Positions 63,570 to 64,000 of a stretch of 64,000 bases of DNA are shown here, in pieces. This stretch comes from Platynereis dumerilii. Its lineage: Eukaryota; Annelida; Polychaeta; Phyllodocida; Nereididae. The notes under the pieces are model-generated. The model saw nothing but the letters and a program-made list of their open reading frames with translations. It was not told the DNA's origin and ran no database searches. The DNA is taken from positions 236,001 to 300,000 of the forward strand of contig JAPTHN010000104.1 in assembly GCA_026936325.1 (NCBI GenBank), given 5' to 3'. Position 1 is the first letter of the stretch. Every line of letters starts with the position of its first letter. The translations under genes and the position numbers were made by a program.

Positions 63570-64000
63570 AAAAGCATCTTTTGCCCTTCTGTCTCCTTTT
63601 TAATTCTTTTTCCACTCCTGTTTCCCTTTTGCTACACCCTTACCCCTACTTGTCGGGAGGGGGGGGGGCAAGTAGAGTTTTGCTGAGTTCTGGATCATGC
63701 ACACATTCATAAGCAGGCAGTTAATATAGATATACTATGTTTATATACAGACTGACAGACAGATACCTGTACAGGAAGACAGACACATTCGAATGAAAAC
63801 ATCAGGCGGAGTAAAAAATAGAACATTTTATAGTAGAACACCCATTGTTTCTAATGTGTTTCTTTTTCAGCAAACATATCGTGCGAATTATTAACGCATG
63901 AGGTGGTCGTTCGAAATAATAGCACTCTCCGCAATGTCATTTTCTGTCACTACAAAACGCTGATATCGTTCAGATTGAGAATAAAATGTAGCTGATTTTT
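63570..64000. other. Nothing recognised
   Basis: Unassigned sequence with a short G run at 63655-63670. No exon or repeat ends were seen before the window ends. Confidence 0.4.

Overview
This is a window of an animal (metazoan) nuclear genome. Genes are split into short exons with GT-AG introns, and the exons are clearly more GC-rich than the AT-rich introns around them. The space between is packed with transposon relics: small terminal-inverted-repeat (TIR) elements, tRNA-derived SINEs, LINEs, and CTAT/ATGT microsatellites. Claudin-like, Ig-receptor, trypsin-fold and chitin-binding genes together with a LINE carrying an SGNH-type domain fit a marine invertebrate, perhaps a lancelet, acorn worm or other deuterostome. 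The species is an inference and is not proven by anything here.

Four host genes can be assembled from splice sites with reading frame and phase preserved. (1) 2458-18599, minus: an Ig-domain, Ser/Thr-rich-stalk, single-pass membrane protein, with its signal-peptide exon missing and its tail uncertain. (2) 32671-40361, plus: a 94-residue secreted, strongly cationic, eight-cysteine protein with the spacing of a type-2 chitin-binding domain. (3) 41142-44520, minus: a 154-residue four-helix claudin/PMP22-type protein. (4) 51976-57213, minus: a complete seven-exon, 263-residue secreted trypsin-fold protein in which the catalytic His is Thr and the catalytic Ser is Trp, so it should be a catalytically dead serine protease homologue. 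All four products are secreted or membrane proteins of the kind used at epithelial and immune surfaces. That they work together is only an inference.

Layout: 1-2450, repeats and a possible last exon of the Ig gene. 2458-18599, Ig gene with a 13.4 kb intron full of TIR elements. 18600-32670, no recognised gene, but nested TIR elements and a 1.4 kb satellite of a 10-bp unit at 27.0-28.45 kb. 32671-40361, chitin-binding-like gene whose single intron holds a 4.2 kb antisense LINE. 41142-44520, claudin-like gene with a partly duplicated exon in its intron. 44.8-46.1 kb, nested elements. 46.7-51.9 kb, a 5.2 kb imperfect palindrome with traces of a GIY-YIG domain, ending at the last exon of the protease homologue. 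51976-57213, protease homologue. 57.7-58.7 kb and 58.8-63.55 kb, two large inverted-repeat elements, the second enclosing a dead LINE.

Splice models were checked by hand for phase and length only. No database search was possible, so family names for mobile elements rest on terminal sequence and target-site duplications.
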